DNA of 64,000 nucleotides from CAVSCR01 sp963726575 (GTDB lineage Bacteria > Actinomycetota > Actinomycetes > JAHEKZ01). The notes under the pieces were generated by a model that worked only from the letters and a program-made list of their open reading frames with translations, was not told the origin of the DNA and made no database searches. How positions within the stretch are numbered: position 1 is the stretch's first letter; each line of letters starts with the position of its first letter. The stretch lies in contig CAVSCR010000001.1 of assembly GCA_963726575.1 (NCBI GenBank), positions 1 through 64,000 on the forward strand, given 5' to 3'. The position numbers and the translations under genes were made by a program. Of the stretch, positions 25,360 to 35,502 are shown one piece after another.

Positions 25360-26517
25360 GTGCACCGCCGTGTCGTCATCCTCGTCTACCTCGCCCTGTT
25401 CGTGGGCGAGTTGTCGTGGTCTGGTGTCACGCCGCTGATCCCCACCTACATCCAGAAGTACGGCGTCACCGACGTGGCCGGCGGGCTGGTGCTGTCCGTG
25501 GCGAGCTTCGGCATCTTGGTGGCCTCGCTGCCGGCAAGCGCAGTCACCAGACGGGTCAGCCCACGCTCCCTGACCTTGGGAGCCATGGCGGTCATCGCGT
25601 TCGCCGGCCTGGCGACCGCGGCGTCGACCACGTACCCCGAGGTCGTGGCGTCCCGGCTGATCTTCGGTCTCGGATTCGGGACGTTGTGGGTCGCGATGGC
25701 GGCCTGGCTGGCTGACGCAGCGGGGCCGCACAGTCCGCGCGTCCTGGCCCTGACCACCGCGATCGTCGGGGTCAGCGCGACGCTCGGTCCGGCATTCACC
25801 GGTTGGATCGCGCAGCGATGGGGGCTGCACGCGCCGTTCGTCGCGTTGACCTTCATCACGGCTGCCCTCTTCGTGCTGCTGCTGTTCGACCGCTCCGGGA
25901 CCGGACTCGCCAAGGACCCGGCGCCACCGATACGCGACCTGCTCCGCGCAGCACACTCCGACCCAAGTCTTGTGACGATGCTCCTGCTGACCAGCGGTGC
26001 CGCGATCCTCTGGATGACGGCCGACCTGCTCGTGCCCCTACGGCTCGACGATGCCGGTTACAACATTGCTGCGATCGGCTTCACGTTCTCGCTGTCGTCA
26101 CTCGTGTTCGCCGGTTCCAGTGCCCTGACGGCTCGTGGCGCCGACCGTTGGGCACGTCCGGGCGTGGCCGCCGGAGCAACCTTGGCTCTCGCCGCAGCCA
26201 CCGCAGTTCCTGCCCTGTTCGTCGGAGTGCCGGCGACCATGGTGTTCCTGTTCGGGTCGAGCGTGGCCACCGGCGTGATCGTTGCATTGACGTTCCCGTT
26301 CGGTCTGCTCGCAGTGGAACGAGGTGTTGTCACCGTCGCGCTGATGTCGGCGCTGGCCAACATCATCTGGGCACTGTCCGGCATGGCCGGCCCGACGGTC
26401 GGCGGCGCCTTCGCCCAGTGGGCCGGAGACCGCGCAGCGTTCGCGATCTTGTCGCTGGTCTGTCTGCTGGTGGCGGTTCTGGTGTCCCGGCTGGCCAGGT
26501 CGAGCGTCGCGAAGTGA
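25360..26517 (+). CDS. MFS transporter
   Basis: A 385-residue major facilitator with twelve predicted helices, starting at a GTG (25360) 45 bases after the quinone reductase. The loop between helices 2 and 3 reads A-V-T-R-R-V-S-P-R-S-L, a short form of the G-x-x-x-D-R-x-G-R motif. Length and the G-x-G-x-G-T-L-W helix fit drug/metabolite exporters of the YfcJ/AraJ kind. It likely belongs to the MarR-controlled unit, which would make it a candidate efflux pump; no substrate can be named. Confidence 0.88.
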   Translation: MHRRVVILVYLALFVGELSWSGVTPLIPTYIQKYGVTDVAGGLVLSVASFGILVASLPASAVTRRVSPRSLTLGAMAVIAFAGLATAASTTYPEVVASRLIFGLGFGTLWVAMAAWLADAAGPHSPRVLALTTAIVGVSATLGPAFTGWIAQRWGLHAPFVALTFITAALFVLLLFDRSGTGLAKDPAPPIRDLLRAAHSDPSLVTMLLLTSGAAILWMTADLLVPLRLDDAGYNIAAIGFTFSLSSLVFAGSSALTARGADRWARPGVAAGATLALAAATAVPALFVGVPATMVFLFGSSVATGVIVALTFPFGLLAVERGVVTVALMSALANIIWALSGMAGPTVGGAFAQWAGDRAAFAILSLVCLLVAVLVSRLARSSVAK

Positions 26518-26522
26518 GGCTG

Positions 26523-26735
26523 TCAGGCCTCGTGCGACGACGCCATGTCGGAACCCACGCGAGCGATCACCGCTGCCCGCGTCACCGGGTCAAGATCGGC
26601 GAGGGTGTCCTCGATCGTGTCGGTGGCTTCAGTGGCGATGGCGTGTCTGCGTCGAGCCTCCATGACCGCGGCGGCGGTTGCCGCTCCCGCGACCGCTAGG
26701 AAGAGGATCACGACGATGGTCCTGGTGCGGCTCAT
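26523..26735 (-). CDS. Small membrane-anchored protein
   Basis: A 70-residue protein: basic N-terminus (M-S-R-T-R-T), one transmembrane helix (about 7-28), and a charged helical tail rich in Asp/Ala. AGGAGG stands at ideal spacing before the ATG at 26735, which supports translation. No family is recognised. Its stop is five bases from that of the convergent MFS gene. Confidence 0.65.
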   Translation of the reverse strand: MSRTRTIVVILFLAVAGAATAAAVMEARRRHAIATEATDTIEDTLADLDPVTRAAVIARVGSDMASSHEA

Positions 26736-26800
26736 GGGGCCTCCTGGTGCCGGCACTACCTGGCGCAGCGATCACGCTCGCCTGGGGGGAGGCTAGCCCA

Positions 26801-27631
26801 GTGGCGAACCAGCGAGATCTGCACGTCGACTGCGCGCGCTGCGTCGGACTGTGCTGCGTCGTGCCGGCCTTCTCGAGGTCGGCTGACTTCGCCCTCGACA
26901 AGCCGGCAGGCCAGGCGTGCCCCCACCTGAGGACAGATTTCGGCTGCGAACTCCACTCTCGGCTGCGGTCCAGCGGGTTCAGCGGGTGCTCTGCTTATGA
27001 CTGCTTCGGTGCTGGGCAGCACGTCACCCAGGTCTGGTTCGACGGACGCAGCTGGCGCGACGACGATCGGCTTGCACCGCAGATGTTCCAGGCGTTCGCA
27101 ATCGTGCGTCGGCTGCACGAGATGTTGTGGTACCTCGGTCAGGTCGCCATGTTCGATGTGCCGCCAGCCATGCGTAGCGAGGCGGCCACACTGGAGGTCG
27201 AGATCCGCGACCTCACGCAAACCCCCGACGGTCTGTCCACTGATCCCGAGCCAGTGGTCGACGTGGTCTGGCGTCGCACCCTGGATCTGCTCGACCGCGT
27301 GAGCGACGTCGTGCGGTCGAAGGTGCCCGCCGATGCCGACGTGGGCCAGGACCATCGCGGCGCCGACCTGGCCGGATCCGACCTGCGCGGGGCCGACCTG
27401 CGACGCGCCATCTTGCGCGGGGCCTGTCTGATCGGAGCCAACCTTGCCGGCGCCGACCTCACCTTCGCCGACGTCATGGGTGCCGACCTGCGCGGCGCGA
27501 ACCTGCGCGGGGCGCAACTGTTCCAGACGTTGTTCCTGACCCAGTCGCAGGCCGGTTCGGCGACCGGCGATGTGCGCACGACGCTGCCGCCGGCGGTGGC
27601 ACGCCCTGACCACTGGTGGCACAACCGGTGA
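26801..27631 (+). CDS. Pentapeptide-repeat protein with Cys-rich head
   Basis: A 276-residue two-part protein from a GTG at 26801 (GGAGG upstream). Residues about 8-65 hold nine Cys in C-A-R-C-V-G-L-C-C, A-C-P-H-L, G-C-E-L-H and G-C-S-A-Y-D-C-F-G-A-G-Q-H, a pattern like the YkgJ-type metal-cluster domain. Residues about 185-250 are a right-handed pentapeptide-repeat helix of about twelve A-D/N-L-x-x units (G-A-D-L-R-G-A-D-L-R-R-A-I-L). The middle is helical. Pentapeptide repeats in MfpA/Qnr mimic DNA to protect gyrase; here the coil is short and fused to a likely metal site, so the role is unknown. Monocistronic. Confidence 0.85.
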   Translation: MANQRDLHVDCARCVGLCCVVPAFSRSADFALDKPAGQACPHLRTDFGCELHSRLRSSGFSGCSAYDCFGAGQHVTQVWFDGRSWRDDDRLAPQMFQAFAIVRRLHEMLWYLGQVAMFDVPPAMRSEAATLEVEIRDLTQTPDGLSTDPEPVVDVVWRRTLDLLDRVSDVVRSKVPADADVGQDHRGADLAGSDLRGADLRRAILRGACLIGANLAGADLTFADVMGADLRGANLRGAQLFQTLFLTQSQAGSATGDVRTTLPPAVARPDHWWHNR

Positions 27632-27653
27632 GGCCGACCCGCAGCGTCGGCGA

Positions 27654-28535
27654 CTAGCCGGCGAGCGCGGCGCTCATGGCCCGCAGGTGGTCTGGCGTCG
27701 ATCCGCAGCAAGCGCCGATCAGGTCGATGCCAAGTGCCCGCAGCCGAACCGCATGCGCGGCCATCTCGTCGACTGGCGCGTCGTACTCGAAGTGGTCGCC
27801 GACGAGCACGGGCAGTCCGGCGTTGGACTGTGCGACCAGCAGCAGACCCTCGGGGCGCACCTCCACCATCTGCGCCATGATGCTTTCCATCTCGGCCGGT
27901 CCGCGCCCGCAGTTCGCGCCGATGGCCGTCACACCCAGCGATGTCGCCGCAGTGACCGCCGCCGCCGGAGTGACGCCCATCATCGTGCGCAGGTTCGTGT
28001 CGAAGCTCAACGTGACCACGACGGGCAGGTCGGGAGCCTCGGTGTGGGCGGCGCGCACTGCCGCCTCGACCTCACTGAGGTCGCTCATCGTCTCGATGAG
28101 CACGAGGTCGATCCCGCCACTGAGCAGCCCGCGCAGCTGCTCGGCGAACAGCTGCTGTGTGTCGTCGATGGACAGCGTGCCCAGAGGCTCCATCAGCTCA
28201 CCGGTCGGGCCGAGGTCTCCGGCCACCAGCGCGTCGTACGGGTCGGCCGCCTGCCGCGCCAGCTCGGCGGCCGCGCGGTTCAGCTCGACGACCCGATCGC
28301 CCAGGCCGTACATGTCCAAGCGTGGACGGGTACCACCGAACGTGTTCGTGGTAACCACCCGTGAGCCGGCCTCGAGGTAGGCCCGGTGGATCGCCAGCAC
28401 GTCGTCGGCCCGCTCCACGTTCCAGAGCTCGGCGGCGCCACCGTCGTCCAGGCCGGCAGCCTGGACCATGGTCCCCATCGCCCCGTCGAACACGACGTAG
28501 GGGGAGGCGGTCAGGAGCTCGGACAGCTTGGGCAT
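27654..28535 (-). CDS. Homocysteine S-methyltransferase-family protein
   Basis: A 293-residue zinc-dependent methyltransferase with the TIM-barrel of the homocysteine-binding domain. Substrate motif V-F-D-G-A-M-G-T-M at residue 15, E-A-G-S-R-V-V-T-T-N-T-F-G-G, and zinc ligands Cys209 (G-A-N-C-G-R-G) and Cys276-Cys277 (G-A-C-C-G-S-T-P). It matches the N-terminal module of cobalamin-dependent MetH or stand-alone betaine-homocysteine/BHMT-like enzymes, transferring a methyl group to homocysteine to make methionine. The donor is not deducible; no cobalamin or folate domain is attached. Start ATG at 28535 chosen as it precedes the conserved fold by a normal distance. Confidence 0.9.
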   Translation of the reverse strand: MPKLSELLTASPYVVFDGAMGTMVQAAGLDDGGAAELWNVERADDVLAIHRAYLEAGSRVVTTNTFGGTRPRLDMYGLGDRVVELNRAAAELARQAADPYDALVAGDLGPTGELMEPLGTLSIDDTQQLFAEQLRGLLSGGIDLVLIETMSDLSEVEAAVRAAHTEAPDLPVVVTLSFDTNLRTMMGVTPAAAVTAATSLGVTAIGANCGRGPAEMESIMAQMVEVRPEGLLLVAQSNAGLPVLVGDHFEYDAPVDEMAAHAVRLRALGIDLIGACCGSTPDHLRAMSAALAG

Positions 28536-28659
28536 CCGCCCAGCGTAGTCGCCGCCGGATGCCGTTGAGCAAACGGAATCGAACCGATCCGCAGAACTGC
28601 CCCCAAACGCGCCTTCGGCAGGCAGAGTGTCGGCTGGGGCTGGAAACCGTGGGGGGTCC

Positions 28660-29655
28660 ATGCGAGGCCATGATCGCGCGCGCCCGATGGCGCTTGTCAC
28701 ACTCGCCGCGCTGGTCTGCGGCGTTCTTTCTGCGTGGCCGGGCACGGCCACCTCGGCGGCGGCGTCCACCGGGCCGTGCGGCCAGCTGGCATACGTGCCC
28801 AACTCGCCGCCGTCTTACGCCCACGTTGTGCTGATCATGGACGAGAACCTCAGCTTCAAGGCGTACACGGAGTCTGCTCAGGCCAGCTACCTACATGGGT
28901 TGGCCGCTGCGTGCGGCACTGAGACGAACATGCACAACGCCACCCACTCCTCGCAACCGAACTACATGGCGACGTCGTCAGGGATTCCGTCTGGCAACGT
29001 GCACGTTGCGAACGACAACCTGTTCCATCAGGCGGACGTGGCCGGCGATTCGTGGCGGGTCTATGCGGAGGGGATGCCGGCGAGCTGCTCGGCCATGAAG
29101 TCAGCGGCTCCGCTCTACAAGACCGGACACAACGCCGCGTTCTGGTACGCAGACCTGAGTGGTAGCACGGGGTCGTGCATGTTCGACGACGTGCCGAGCG
29201 TGCCGGCTCTTAGTGACGCGATCGACAGCGACGCGTTGCCGACGTTCAGTTGGATCGTCCCGAACGTGTGCAACGACATGCACGCTGCCACGGATTGTCC
29301 CTCGCCCACGTCTCAGCGGGTCGCCCAAGGCGATGCGTGGCTGTCATCGCTGGTCCACCAGCTCACGGCCACGCCCAGCTACCAGTCTGGGCGGACGTTG
29401 ATCGTGATCACGTGGGACGAGGGGAGCGGCAAGTCGACGGTGGGCGTCGACTGCACCGACCCCGGCTACTACCCGACGCACCCTGACTGCCACATCCCGA
29501 CGATCGTGGTCTCGCCCTACATCCAGGCGGGCAGCACGGACAGCTCCGACCACAACCTCTACGGGTTGCTCGGCACCGTCGAGGACCTCTTGGGCTACCC
29601 GCGGCTCAACCGCGCGGTCGGGCAGACCAGCCTGCGCAAAGGTCTTGGCTTCTGA
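28660..29655 (+). CDS. Secreted phosphoesterase (PLC/acid phosphatase-like)
   Basis: A 331-residue exported enzyme of the PF04185 phosphoesterase family. Signal peptide about residues 1-33 (R-G-H-D-R-A-R-P, hydrophobic core, T-A-T-S-A-A-A-S). The catalytic start H-V-V-L-I-M-D-E-N, then N-A-T-H-S-S-Q-P-N-Y-M-A, T-F-S-W-I-V-P-N, T-W-D-E-G-S-G and I-P-T-I-V-V-S-P-Y match the family of non-specific phospholipases C and acid phosphatases; six or more Cys suggest disulfides. Extracellular release of phosphate from phosphoesters would fit the two phosphate uptake systems in the window, but no PHO box is seen here. ATG at 28660 follows GGGGGG. Confidence 0.88.
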   Translation: MRGHDRARPMALVTLAALVCGVLSAWPGTATSAAASTGPCGQLAYVPNSPPSYAHVVLIMDENLSFKAYTESAQASYLHGLAAACGTETNMHNATHSSQPNYMATSSGIPSGNVHVANDNLFHQADVAGDSWRVYAEGMPASCSAMKSAAPLYKTGHNAAFWYADLSGSTGSCMFDDVPSVPALSDAIDSDALPTFSWIVPNVCNDMHAATDCPSPTSQRVAQGDAWLSSLVHQLTATPSYQSGRTLIVITWDEGSGKSTVGVDCTDPGYYPTHPDCHIPTIVVSPYIQAGSTDSSDHNLYGLLGTVEDLLGYPRLNRAVGQTSLRKGLGF

Positions 29656-29663
29656 CCGACACC

Positions 29664-32440
29664 TCAGCTTTCCGTGACGACGCCGTGCAGCACCACCTTG
29701 GGGTAGCTGGGGTCCAGGGAGCTCCACGTCTGCTTCAGGCGCACGTACTCGGTCCCCTCGGTGATTCCGTCCGCCACCGTCGGGATCTGCAAGGTGCCCA
29801 CCGTCTGGCCCGGGTCGATGTTCACCCCAAGACACCACAGTCGTGCGGCCGACAACGGACGTGGTGACTTCGGTACCCGCGCGCAATGACGCAACCAGTG
29901 CAGCGGGACGTCGTCGGTGGACAGTTCTGGCTGGAGGTGGGGTGGGCGAGCCCGGTAGCTGATCGACACTCCGATGCCGCTCGGTCCCGACAACGTGAAC
30001 GTCCAGGTCAGAGGCGTTCCTTCGACAGCCGGAACCGAGGTGATCGTCAAGGTCGGGCTCGGGTCGTCGTCGAGCACGGTGAAGTTCGCCGTGTAGTTGC
30101 CGGTCGAGACACCACTGATCGCCTTCAGGAAGACCTGGTAGACGTCGTCGTAGTTGTCAAGAGTGTTGCCGCTGACCGGGATGGGGATGTCGTAACCCGT
30201 GTCACCGGGGTGAAGCGTCACCGTGGCGTCGATGGGCCGTCCGCCGTTGGTCGTGTCGGACGCCTCCACCCAGAACGTGGCCGGCGCATGAATCGTTCCG
30301 GTGACGCTTACGTGCACGAACGCCGTGTGCGGCCCGCCGTTGCCCTCGACCACGCTGGCGTCTTGTACGTTCAGCTGCGGCAGGTTGATCGGCGTTACCG
30401 GGGCCAACCCGGGACTCCAGCCGTGGGCGTCGAGCACCCACATGTTGCCGGACGTGCTGCGAGGGAGAACGCTCAGCGCGGTGACCCGGCTGAGGTCGAC
30501 ACCGGCGGCAGACGCCGCGGCCAGCGGAACCCGGACCGCTTGACCCCACACCTTGCGCACCCACGTGGTTCCGGGCAGTGGCGTCACCACCGACGTCGGC
30601 CAGGTGTAGCTGTGTCCGTCAGCATCGGTGACGCGGACGGCGAACCGTGCGGGCGGCTGACGTGGGTCGGGGGCCACGCGCAGCTCGAGGCGGGACGACC
30701 CGCTGAGGTCTGAGCTCGCCGTGGCGACCGTCGCCCGACCGCCACTCGTCGACCAGTGCGTGTGCCATGCATACGGCGCCGGGTCGCGGAACGAGTACCA
30801 CATGGTCAGGAAGTGGGGGATGCTCAGCCGCGCAGCGCAGACGTGGTGCTGCCGCGGGCGGAAGCCGACGCAGACGTCGCTGACGACCCCGCCGCGCCGT
30901 GGTGATGCTGTCGCTCGGAGTCGGGCGGTAGGCAGTGACGCGATTGCCACCGAGCGCCTCGGAGTGCACCACTGCGTCGCCGGCTGATGCGACGCGAGCG
31001 CGGGAGCCGTCGAGCAGGGGAAGTACGCCGGTGTCGCCGGAGGCGAACAGGTGTACTCCCGCGGCCTCGTAAACAGCGCCGACATTGCGCTGCTGTGGGG
31101 CCGTCAGACGGTTGGGGGCGTGCGTTCCGCAGGTGGGGTCCTTGGGGTCGCCCCAGTCGTCCCAGGACGGCGCGCGGGAGACGCCAGGTGTCCACTGGCG
31201 GTTGAAGAAGTTGTGGTCGGCGCCCATCACCATGACCGCGCTACGGAACGCAGGGTCGTTGGTGATGTCGCGTCCGCGGTCGACGAACTGCTGGCCCTGC
31301 AGGTCGGACACGTCGCCGTCGCAGTACGGAAGGATCACCTCGGTGGGCACTCCGGACGCAACCTGCTGCCCGAAGTCGGTGGGTCCGATGAGCACCTGCC
31401 CGGCGATCTGCCAGGGGTCGCCGGCGTCGGTGTCGATCGCCGCGCGGTTGACGCCCTCACCGCCGCGGGAATGGCCGATCAGCACGACGTGGGACAGGTC
31501 GACCTGACCGAGCAGACTTGTGCCGAACGGATAGCCACCGTGATTGGTCCAACGGGCGAAGTCGCGCAGGTGCGTGCGCACCAACAGGGAACGCGCCTCG
31601 GCGCCGCCGTCGGCGGCCACGTAGTCCTGGCCGTTGATCCCGTTGGCAGAGATGGAGACCGTGACGTAGCCCTGTGAGGCGAGCAGGCGCTGGGACCGCA
31701 GGTATCCCAGGTAGCTGGGGATCGCCGACCAGCCGGTCGGACAGGGCCAGTCACCAGTGGATTGGCGGCCCTTGTAGCAGGTGGAGTGGCGACCGTGCAG
31801 GAACACCACCAGAGGTCGCGGGCCGGGCGCGCCGACCGGACGGATCACCCGGCCGAGCATCTCCACAGGCGCCGGGAATCCGGCGATCGCCAGGTTGCGC
31901 AACGAGTACGTGGTGGACCGCGTCGCGTACGGCCCTGGCACGCCGGGGTCGTCGGCCAGCACGCGCGTCTGCGCGCGCCACTGCCGGGCAGAGATCCCGG
32001 GTGTCACGCGGGAGGGCGTCGTCGTGCGACGCAGCGTCGTACCACTGGCGTCCAGGCGTGTGGTGCCCTGCCACACCTGCAGGTGACCGAGGTCGCCCGG
32101 AGGCGCTGCTGTCAGATCGAGCGTGAGGAACCGCCCGTCGGGAGATGCGGGGTGTCCCGAGCGACTGGCCGTCGATCAGGAACCCCAATGCCGCATCGGA
32201 GACGACCACCGGCCGGGGCGAGTGCCAGGTGAGGCGGACGCCGCCGTGGCGCAGTGCCGTCAACGACCAGTCGGCTGGGAGATTGCCGGTGGTGAGGCTG
32301 CTCGTCGAGCCAGCCGGGCCGTTCGAGCGGGGTGGGGCCGCGGCCTGGGCCGACCCAGGTGCGACCGTGGTGAGGAGAAGGCCGATCGCGGTAGCTGTGG
32401 TGAGGAGCCCGGTCGTGAGCGGTCCGGCGATGCGTCGCAT
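29664..32440 (-). pseudogene. Secreted alpha/beta hydrolase with Calx-beta region, two frameshifts
   Basis: One gene read in three successive frames. Signal peptide from ATG 32440 (M-R-R-I, hydrophobic core, G-S-A-Q-A-A-A). After the first shift in the G4 run 32149-32152 (dropping one base restores G-T-P-A-S-P-D-G-R-F-L) comes an alpha/beta hydrolase domain with the nucleophile elbow V-L-I-G-H-S-R-G-G-E-G. A second shift in the C4 run 30887-30890 leads to the C-terminal part with a jelly-roll-like region and a Calx-beta-like section (V-V-E-G-N-G-G, L-D-D-D-P-S-P-T). Sequence on both sides of each break is well conserved in style, so the indels are recent or are assembly errors. Intact, it would be a secreted hydrolase of about 920 residues. 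Confidence 0.75.
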
Positions 32441-32567
32441 CGGGTCTCCGTCGGTCGGCGCGAGGGGGGCAGGGACATCCTCTCCTCCGACGGCCATCGA
32501 CGGTACGCAGTTCCCCCGTCTGGCGGCTCTCGTACCGGGCGCGCGGGGTCATGAACCCCCGAAATGT

Positions 32568-32630
32568 CCTGCAAGAACCGGAGCAACGCCGCATTGCTCC
32601 GTTCTTGCGGAAGCAACGCCGCATTGCGTC
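32568..32630 (+). repeat. Palindromic extragenic repeat, locus A
   Basis: Between two divergent genes. Two direct copies of GRAGCAAYGCCGCATTG at 32580-32596 and 32610-32626. The segment 32570-32607 also forms a hairpin: GCAAGAAC(C)GGAGCAA pairs with TTGCTCCGTTCTTGC around a 7-base loop. Related copies occur at 39.4-39.7 kb. Confidence 0.8.
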
Positions 32631-32672
32631 CGGCTGGGGGTGGGTTGGGGGGCGCCGCTCTACGGTGGAGGC

Positions 32673-33798
32673 GTGAGCTCGCCGTCGCCCGTGCCTCCGC
32701 CGGAGCCGACGATGGCGGGGTTGCCCGGAAAGGTCGAGCACCAGGTACTCACCCGTCAACGCTGGTTCGACGTGTTCCAGAGCCGGCACTGGTGGGTCGG
32801 CTTCCCGATGGCTGTGCTCAAGAAGTACTCAGACGACCAAGCCAGCCGGCAGGCGGCCCTCCTCACCTACTACGGGTTCCTCAGCCTCTTCCCGCTGGCT
32901 CTCATCTTCGTGGCGGTGCTCACTGCGGTGTTGCGCAACGATCCGCAGCGCGTCGACCAGATCCTCGACCAGCTCGTGGCGCCGCAGTACCAGCAGATCG
33001 TCCTCAACGCCTACAACAGCCTGCCGCCCAGCGGTGTGCCGCTGGCGATCGGCCTCATCGGCTTGCTGCTGTCGGGCATGGGCGTCGCCTTCGCCTGCTA
33101 CATGGCGCTCAACCAGTTCTTCGCCGTCCCCTACCGCCAGCGGTACGGAATCGGTCCGCGCTACCTGCGCGTCTTCGGCGCACTTCTCGTCGTGGGCGTC
33201 GCCGTCTTCGCCGTCGCGTCGTGCAGCATCGTCGCCGGCAACCTCAGCGGCCTGCCGTGGATCCAGCGGGTCGCGATCGTCGTCGGGACCAGTGCGATCG
33301 GTTTCGCGGCGATGTATGCGATCGCCAAGCTTCTGACGGCCCGCTCGCTGACGTGGTCGGAGCTGTGGCTCGGTTGCCTGTTGGGAGGCTTCTCGATCGC
33401 GATCGTGTTTGCGCTCGGCAGCCCGCTGCTGTCGCTGCTTGATCCAGCGCTCATCGGCGGTGTACGGCGTGTTCGCGACCGTCGTGGGGATCCTCGCCCT
33501 CCTGTATGTCGCGGCCCAGTGCTTCGTGATCAGTCTCGAGGTGTCGGTGGTGCGCGCCTGGAACCTGTGGCCGCGGGGCATCGACATCAACCTGCTCTTC
33601 GACGCTGACCGGCGTGCGTACCGACTGCTGACGCAGATGGACGAGCGGATGCCGTCGGTCATCAACACCGGTCGTTTCGTGGCGACCGGCAACGACGATC
33701 CAGCGCGCCCGCCCTTGACGGACTTCACGCAGGCGCCGCCTGGTGTTCAGCGCTCGCCTCATGACGTACCGCCCACGCCCGAGGGGCCGCCGGGCTAG
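32673..33798 (+). pseudogene. YihY/BrkB-family membrane protein, frameshifted
   Basis: Integral membrane protein of the YihY/virulence factor BrkB family (about 375 residues if intact, six helices). Start GTG 32673 with GGTGGAG upstream. The N-terminal part reads Q-A-A-L-L-T-Y-Y-G-F-L-S-L-F-P-L, the family signature, then the pore-like helices. At about 33436-33442 the frame breaks (L-S-L-L-D-P continues out of frame); removing one base joins it to S-S-A-V-Y-G-V-F-A-T-V-V-G-I-L-A-L-L-Y-V-A-A-Q and the usual C-terminal W-P-R-G-I-D. The family was once called RNase BN but is a membrane protein of uncertain, possibly transport, role. A sequencing error is as likely as loss. Confidence 0.8.
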
Positions 33799-33817
33799 TT
33801 GATCGCGCCTACCGTCG

Positions 33818-34877
33818 TCATTCCGGGTCGATGAGCTCGCTAGCCGTGACCGCGGCGGCCAATGCCTGCGGGTCGCCGGTGCGTTCGAACACGTCGAGTG
33901 CGGTGTCGGCGAGCTTGATGACGTGCTCGTCGCGGTGCTCCACGGCCCGCGCGAACACGTCATCCGGGTCGGCGGCCGTCGTCGGCGGTGGCGTCGCGTC
34001 GGGGCCGTTCGTCGGGTTGTAGATCATCGTGATCGCGGCGGTGGCCGCCCACGCCGCCTGCAGCGTCGCGGGCCACTGGTCCCGGGGGATCGACGGCAGG
34101 ACGCGCAGCGCGGCGTTGGGTGCCGTGGCCGCATGCACGAGCATGATCGGCTCACCCACGGCATGCGTCCGATAGTGCAACGTCGCAGCCGTCACGACCT
34201 CGCTGAGTCGGTCGGGTACAGCCGCTGCGTCCACGGCGGTACCGAGACTGCCCAGAGCGGCGGGCCAACGATCGTCGCGACCGAGTGCGGTGAGCAGATC
34301 GGGGAACGCCGCGTCGGGCGGCCCCAGAGCCGGAACGCCGGCCAGCGCAGTGGTGGCGCGTTCGATGCCGACCCCTGACGCCTGACCGGGGACCTCGAGC
34401 CAGCGCGCTGCCCAGTAGCCCAGGCTCTGGGCGAGCTCGGCCACGGCAGTCTTCGGAAGCCCCGACCTCGCGCAGCGTCTGCACGGCGTGGCCGGTGCGG
34501 ATCACCGAGTGCGTGGCGCTGGCCGCGAAACCCGGCAGCAGACGTGGCCACCAGGTGGCGAGGACGTCGGGCCACGGCGCGTCGGCCATCGCGTCGTCGA
34601 AGAAGCCGACCCAGTCACCGACCCGACTGGGGTCGCCCAGCGCCGACTGCCACTTGTCGCGCGCGATGGGTCGAGTAGCGGCGGGCAGGTCGACCAGCCT
34701 CGTGGAGTACCAGTCGACCCAGGGCTCGACGTCGTCGCGGTGACCACGTCGCACCAGGGCCGTCACGACCATGGGTGCGTGGTTCGAGAGTCGTCCGCGC
34801 CACTCCGGGCCGAGCCGGTGGAGGCGGGTCATCGCCTCGGCGAGCACCTCGCGATCGGCCGACGCCAGCGCGGTCAT
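33818..34877 (-). pseudogene. Questin-oxidase-like protein, frameshifted
   Basis: Reading the two frames together gives a protein of about 350 residues similar to questin oxidase/DUF4243 proteins, which in fungi catalyse a Baeyer-Villiger-type ring cleavage. Seen before the break: L-S-N-H-A-P-M-V-V-T-A-L, W-W-P-R-L-L-P-G-F-A-A-S-A-T-H-S-V-I-R-T-G-H-A-V; after it: A-E-L-A-Q-S-L-G-Y-W-A-A-R-W, G-E-P-I-M-L-V-H-A-A-T-A-P. The break is an extra base in the C4 run 34460-34463; with one fewer the junction reads V-G-L-P-K-T-A-V-A-E-L. The conserved His residues suggest a metal or radical site. It starts seven bases after the DUF47 stop, so it belongs to the PiT operon. Confidence 0.7.
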
Positions 34878-34884
34878 CGCCGGC

Positions 34885-35502
34885 TCAGGCCTCCTTGACC
34901 ACGGCGTATCCGACCCGATCGGCCACGGCCTTGATCTCGTCGGAGATCGACGTCAGGCGCCGGTAGAGCTCGAGGTAGCCGATCACGGTACGCAGCTCGG
35001 TCTCCTGCATCCGTTCCGACATGGCGACGCGGTAGAGCCGCTCCAGGCGCCGCTGCGCCTTGACCGCCGCGTCGGCTTCGAACGTGGCGGCCGCGCCGTC
35101 GTGGCCGAGATTGCCGAAGGCGGCGCGCAGGTGAGTGACGCCGTCGGCGATCGCCTTGGACATGTGAGCAACGGCATCGTCGGGCGCCAACGACATCGCA
35201 TCGGCCTCCCGCACGGTGTCCTTCGCTCCGTTCATCACCTCGTCGAGCCCCCGCGAGAGCTCGTAGAGGTCCTCGGCGTCCAACGGCGTGGTGAACGCCT
35301 CGCGCACCGCTTCGATGAGCTGGCGCTTCTCGACGTCGGCGCGATGTTCGGCGTCGCGCACCGCTTGGCCCGACGCCGCGTCACCGCCCGCCCAGGCCAC
35401 GAACGCCGCGATGCCCGACACGGTGACGTCGGCCTGGTCACAGAGCATGCGCAGCACGTCGGGCGACTGAGGAAGGAACCAGCGCCGAGACGTCGTGGTC
35501 AT
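34885..35502 (-). CDS. DUF47 (PhoU-like) PiT accessory protein
   Basis: A 205-residue all-helical protein of the DUF47/PhoU-like family, which accompanies PiT phosphate transporters and is thought to modulate them. Motifs: D-A-E-H-R-A-D-V-E-K-R-Q-L-I-E-A-V-R-E-A-F-T-T-P-L-D-A-E-D-L-Y-E-L-S with E/D-x-x-x-D metal clusters, as in the iron-binding PhoU bundles, and E-L-R-T-V-I-G-Y-L-E-L-Y near the end. The ATG at 35502 overlaps the pit stop by four bases (ATGA), so translation is coupled. Some relatives bind metal-phosphate or polyphosphate. Confidence 0.9.
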   Translation of the reverse strand: MTTTSRRWFLPQSPDVLRMLCDQADVTVSGIAAFVAWAGGDAASGQAVRDAEHRADVEKRQLIEAVREAFTTPLDAEDLYELSRGLDEVMNGAKDTVREADAMSLAPDDAVAHMSKAIADGVTHLRAAFGNLGHDGAAATFEADAAVKAQRRLERLYRVAMSERMQETELRTVIGYLELYRRLTSISDEIKAVADRVGYAVVKEA

